NCBI GenBank assembly: GCA_000995965.1
Contig: LBYD01000001.1
Location: 186,001 to 250,000, forward strand
DNA length: 64,000 bases
Direction of reading: 5' to 3'
From: Candidatus Moranbacteria bacterium GW2011_GWC2_40_12
Lineage (GTDB): Bacteria; Patescibacteria; Paceibacteria; Moranbacterales; UBA11712
In this document: positions 63,804-64,000 of the stretch, piece after piece
Layout of the letters: every line of letters begins with the position of its first letter
Numbering within the stretch: position 1 is the stretch's first letter
Made by a program: the position numbers and the translations under genes
Notes under the pieces: model-generated
What the model was told of the DNA's origin: nothing
The model's database searches: none
The model's input: only the letters and a program-made list of their open reading frames with translations

Positions 63804-64000
63804 CCCAGGTGAGCCCCCGGCGCGGGCTGGCGGCCTTTCCGCCGGCCCTGCCATCGTGAAAGGAGAGTTTATTAACCCCGGCCATTGCGGCCGCCTGACC
63901 GGCCCGCCGCTAAAGCGGTGGTTTCGGAGGTGCCCCATGACCATCACCCGGTGCCACAGGACAGAGGTTCCTGGCTAGGCGCAGACAATCTTCGGCAGCG
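63804..64000 (+). other. G/C-rich right end with hairpin and second mini-ORF
   Basis: GGCTGGCGG (63825-63833) pairs with CCGCCGGCC (63839-63847). Further on, CGGAGGTGCCCC precedes ATG at 63936 and the 13-codon frame MTITRCHRTEVPG. A longer frame in the same register ends at the same stop and includes INPGHCGRLTGPP. The base composition differs sharply from the rest of the window. The region continues past the window edge. Confidence 0.4.

Noticed and set aside
63642..63947. 101-codon minus-strand frame at the right end
   Set aside because: It lies in G/C-rich DNA where long frames arise by chance and is opposite a promoter and ribosome-binding site on the plus strand.
1..64000. Recoding of UGA (as in Gracilibacteria/Absconditabacteria)
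   Set aside because: UGA ends many genes (rplM, prfA, prmC, the amidohydrolase) at the expected place and does not occur inside conserved frames.
1..64000. CRISPR arrays or prophage
   Set aside because: No regularly spaced direct repeats with unique spacers are present; the baseplate-J-like domain occurs in a chromosomal membrane protein without phage neighbours.

Overview
The window reads as a chromosomal segment of a Candidate Phyla Radiation (Patescibacteria) bacterium, most like the Parcubacteria/Moranbacteria side. This is inferred from gene content: short aminoacyl-tRNA synthetases (a ProRS without the editing domain, a PheT without the N-terminal tRNA-binding domain), a DUF4012 protein, a baseplate-J-like/FtsA-like gene pair, PEGA and LysM-like surface proteins, NLPY instead of NPPY in PrmC, and A/T-rich spacers. 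UAA, UAG and UGA are all used as stops (for example UGA ends rplM and prfA), so the code is standard. Most genes lie on the minus strand.

Layout. 1-4.8 kb: a partial sensor kinase, an alpha-oxoamine synthase with a membrane protein, and secreted proteins including a porin-like beta-barrel. 4.9-16.9 kb: glyA, proS, ispH, valS, pheT, pheS and a membrane-tethered Clp-type ATPase. 17-20.6 kb: an amidohydrolase, a PfkB kinase and a histidine phosphatase. 20.6-21.4 kb: an odd tRNA locus with intact tRNA-Tyr and tRNA-Thr, a GIY-YIG nuclease ORF that runs into tRNA-Tyr, and partial tRNA-like pieces. 21.4-28 kb: ricT, tsf, rpsB, then plus-strand rpmE, prfA, prmC and a LysM-like protein, with a minus-strand SemiSWEET. 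29.9-34.3 kb: infA-rpmJ-rpsM-rpsK-rpsD-rpoA-rplQ-rplM-rpsI. 34.5-42.6 kb: the baseplate-J-like/FtsA-like pair, small membrane proteins, a PGRP-type amidase and a RlpA-like protein. 42.7-47.7 kb: a MacAB-type exporter, its periplasmic-type adaptor, a DUF5666-like protein and an ECF sigma factor with a candidate anti-sigma factor. 47.8-59.1 kb: surface-polysaccharide genes (GT4, UDPGP-like, rmlADBC, Wzz-like, a processive GT2 flanked by two polysaccharide deacetylases). 59.4-64 kb: a secreted two-gene operon behind a long leader, DUF4012, a heptad-repeat protein, and a G/C-rich right end with very small ORFs.

The expression signals fall into two classes. Many housekeeping genes have a near-consensus -35/-10 pair with the start codon only 5-8 bases after the -10 box, which points to leaderless mRNAs. 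Scattered accessory genes, mostly for exported proteins, instead have strong Shine-Dalgarno sequences and their own hairpin terminators. Palindromes recur both just upstream of -10 boxes and inside coding genes, where they add short in-frame peptides (PheT, RmlB, and an A/T-type repeat in GT4). Coordinates of CDS starts were moved to the best-supported start codon where promoter position or ribosome-binding site decides it. Everything here comes from reading the sequence; no database search was possible.
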